DNA from: Clostridiales bacterium UBA1758
Lineage (GTDB): Bacteria > Bacillota > Clostridia > Oscillospirales > UBA1758
Length of the DNA: 7,614 bases
Direction: 5' to 3'
Assembly: GCA_002315595.1 (NCBI GenBank)
Contig: DCHG01000030.1
Location: 50,830-58,443 of the forward strand
Positions 6,432 to 7,614 of this stretch are shown piece after piece. Numbering within the stretch: position 1 is the first letter of the stretch; each line of letters begins with the position of its first letter. Made by a program: the position numbers and the translations under genes. The notes under the pieces are model-generated. The model was not told the origin of the DNA, did no database searches, and was given only the letters and a program-made list of their open reading frames with translations.

Positions 6432-7565
6432 ATGCCCCGAGAAAAACTTCAAAACGAAAAAACGGAACAAAAGGCGGGAATGATCGACATTCCGTTTCTT
6501 GTGCTGACACTGTTACTGCTCAGTGCGGGACTGGTCATGATGCTTTCGGCGAGTTATGCTTCCGCATATTATAAGGAAGGAGACTCCCTCTTTTATTTCA
6601 AAAAAGAGGCGATGCACGCCGGAATCGGCATTGTCGCAATGATTTTCTTGGCGGCTTGCGATTATCGTCGGCTCAAGATCTTTGCCGTCCCCGCGTTGTT
6701 TGCTACGATGTTTTTGCTGGCACTTGTTCCGATCATGGGAATCACCGTCAACGGCGCAAAACGCTGGCTGAAACTCGGCATTCAGTTCCAACCCTCGGAA
6801 TTTGTCAAATTCGGGGTGATTTTGGCGTTCAGCGCGTATGCGTCGGTCTATCCGCAAAATATGCGGACTTTCAAAAAAGGAATCCTGCCATGTGCCGCAG
6901 TACTTGGTATCATCGCACTGTTATTGTATAAACAACCGCATTTGTCCTGTATGATCATTATTTTGGGTACGGGTGCGATTTTGATGATTGCGGGTGGATC
7001 GAATTTGTTGTATTTTACGGGTGCGGGCATTGTCGGCGCAGTCGGTGCGACGGTGATGGTTTTGACTTCATCACACGCACAAAAACGAATCACGACATGG
7101 CTCGATCCGTTTACCGATGTTAAGGGCGACGGATGGCAGATCGTCCAGTCCCTTTATGCCATCGGATCGGGCGGTCTGCTTGGGGTGGGTTTCGGAAAGT
7201 CGCGGCAAAAATTCCTGTATATTCCGGAGGCTCACAACGACTTTATTTTTGCGATTATCTGTGAAGAACTTGGTTTTGTCGGCGGAGTAATCATTATTCT
7301 TTTGTTTGCGATGTTTATCTTGCGTGGCTACTGGATTGCGTTGCACGCGACTGATCGTTTCGGCGCATTGCTTGCCACGGGCGTGACGAGTATCGTTGCG
7401 ATACAGACGATTCTGAATGTCGGCGTTGTCACCGGTGTTCTGCCGGTCACGGGCGTACAGTTGCCGTTTTTCAGTTACGGAGGTACCGCATTGACCGTTT
7501 TGCTCGGTGAGATCGGTGTGGTATTGAGCGTTTCGCGCTATATCAAGGTCGACAAGGAAAAGTGA
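6432..7565 (+). CDS. ftsW: SEDS-family peptidoglycan glycosyltransferase FtsW/SpoVE
   Basis: A 377-residue polytopic SEDS protein, typical length for FtsW/SpoVE, with about ten membrane helices after a short charged cytoplasmic tail (1-17). SEDS proteins polymerise lipid II into glycan strands together with a partner class B PBP, here very probably the SpoVD-like PBP of the same operon. Visible motifs: GAKRWLKLGIQFQPSEFVKFG (108-128; first part of the conserved NGAKRW...QPSE block), QPHLS (168-172), GDGWQIVQSLYAIGSGGL (232-249), PEAHNDFIFA (265-274) with D270 as the likely catalytic Asp, and LPFFSYGGT (344-352). Position between mraY and murG is that of spoVE in B. subtilis. FtsW (division) and SpoVE (sporulation) cannot be separated by sequence alone. 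The usual murD between mraY and this gene is missing; the gap is only 8 bases. Confidence 0.94.
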   Translation: MPREKLQNEKTEQKAGMIDIPFLVLTLLLLSAGLVMMLSASYASAYYKEGDSLFYFKKEAMHAGIGIVAMIFLAACDYRRLKIFAVPALFATMFLLALVPIMGITVNGAKRWLKLGIQFQPSEFVKFGVILAFSAYASVYPQNMRTFKKGILPCAAVLGIIALLLYKQPHLSCMIIILGTGAILMIAGGSNLLYFTGAGIVGAVGATVMVLTSSHAQKRITTWLDPFTDVKGDGWQIVQSLYAIGSGGLLGVGFGKSRQKFLYIPEAHNDFIFAIICEELGFVGGVIIILLFAMFILRGYWIALHATDRFGALLATGVTSIVAIQTILNVGVVTGVLPVTGVQLPFFSYGGTALTVLLGEIGVVLSVSRYIKVDKEK

Positions 7566-7573
7566 GGTGCGCA

Positions 7574-7614
7574 ATGAGAATTGTATTCACCTGCGGCGGT
7601 ACCGGCGGGCATAT
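7574..7614 (+). CDS. murG: Lipid II synthase MurG, N-terminal start only
   Basis: The first 13 full codons read MRIVFTCGGTGGH, followed by an Ile begun at the edge of the window. GGTGGH is the first glycine-rich loop of MurG, the glycosyltransferase that adds GlcNAc from UDP-GlcNAc to lipid I to make lipid II at the inner membrane face. GAGGTG (7564-7569) lies four bases before the ATG and overlaps the ftsW stop. The place directly after ftsW/spoVE is the usual one for murG. The rest lies outside the window. Confidence 0.92.
   Translation, partial: MRIVFTCGGTGGH

Overview
The window is a stretch of a division and cell wall (dcw) gene cluster from a Gram-positive bacterium, most likely an anaerobic member of the Clostridia. 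All genes are on the + strand. This placement rests on the gene order (rsmH, ftsL-like, class B PBP with PASTA domains, murF, mraY, ftsW/spoVE, murG), the PASTA domains, strong purine-rich ribosome binding sites, and a PBP whose catalytic region resembles the sporulation protein SpoVD. I see no basis for a species call.

Layout: the last 36 codons of rsmH (1-109); an ftsL/divIC-like gene (130-633); a strong intrinsic terminator (662-689) followed at once by a near-ideal extended -10 promoter (703-731); a ten-helix EamA/DMT-family membrane transporter gene (789-1685); a SpoVD-like penicillin-binding protein with two PASTA domains (1722-4070); murF (4085-5428); mraY (5434-6423); ftsW/spoVE (6432-7565); and the first 14 codons of murG (7574 to the window edge). 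From the transporter gene onward the gaps are only 5-36 bases with no terminator, so these genes look like one transcription unit started by the promoter at 703-731.

How the genes work together: MurF completes the UDP-MurNAc-pentapeptide. MraY loads it onto undecaprenyl phosphate as lipid I, and MurG adds GlcNAc to give lipid II. FtsW polymerises lipid II and the SpoVD-like PBP crosslinks the product, while FtsL is expected to scaffold and activate the FtsW-PBP pair. RsmH methylates 16S rRNA and is the usual upstream neighbour.

The unusual points are: (1) the cluster is cut after ftsL by a terminator and restarted by a new promoter; (2) a DMT transporter leads the peptidoglycan operon; (3) murE and murD are absent from their usual places; (4) the PBP keeps a cysteine pair that lines up with the redox-switch pair described for Bacillus subtilis SpoVD. 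I found no mobile element, CRISPR array, tRNA or rRNA, and nothing that amounts to a wholly new system. The transporter in the dcw operon is the best lead for new biology. Every intergenic gap is shorter than 300 bases.
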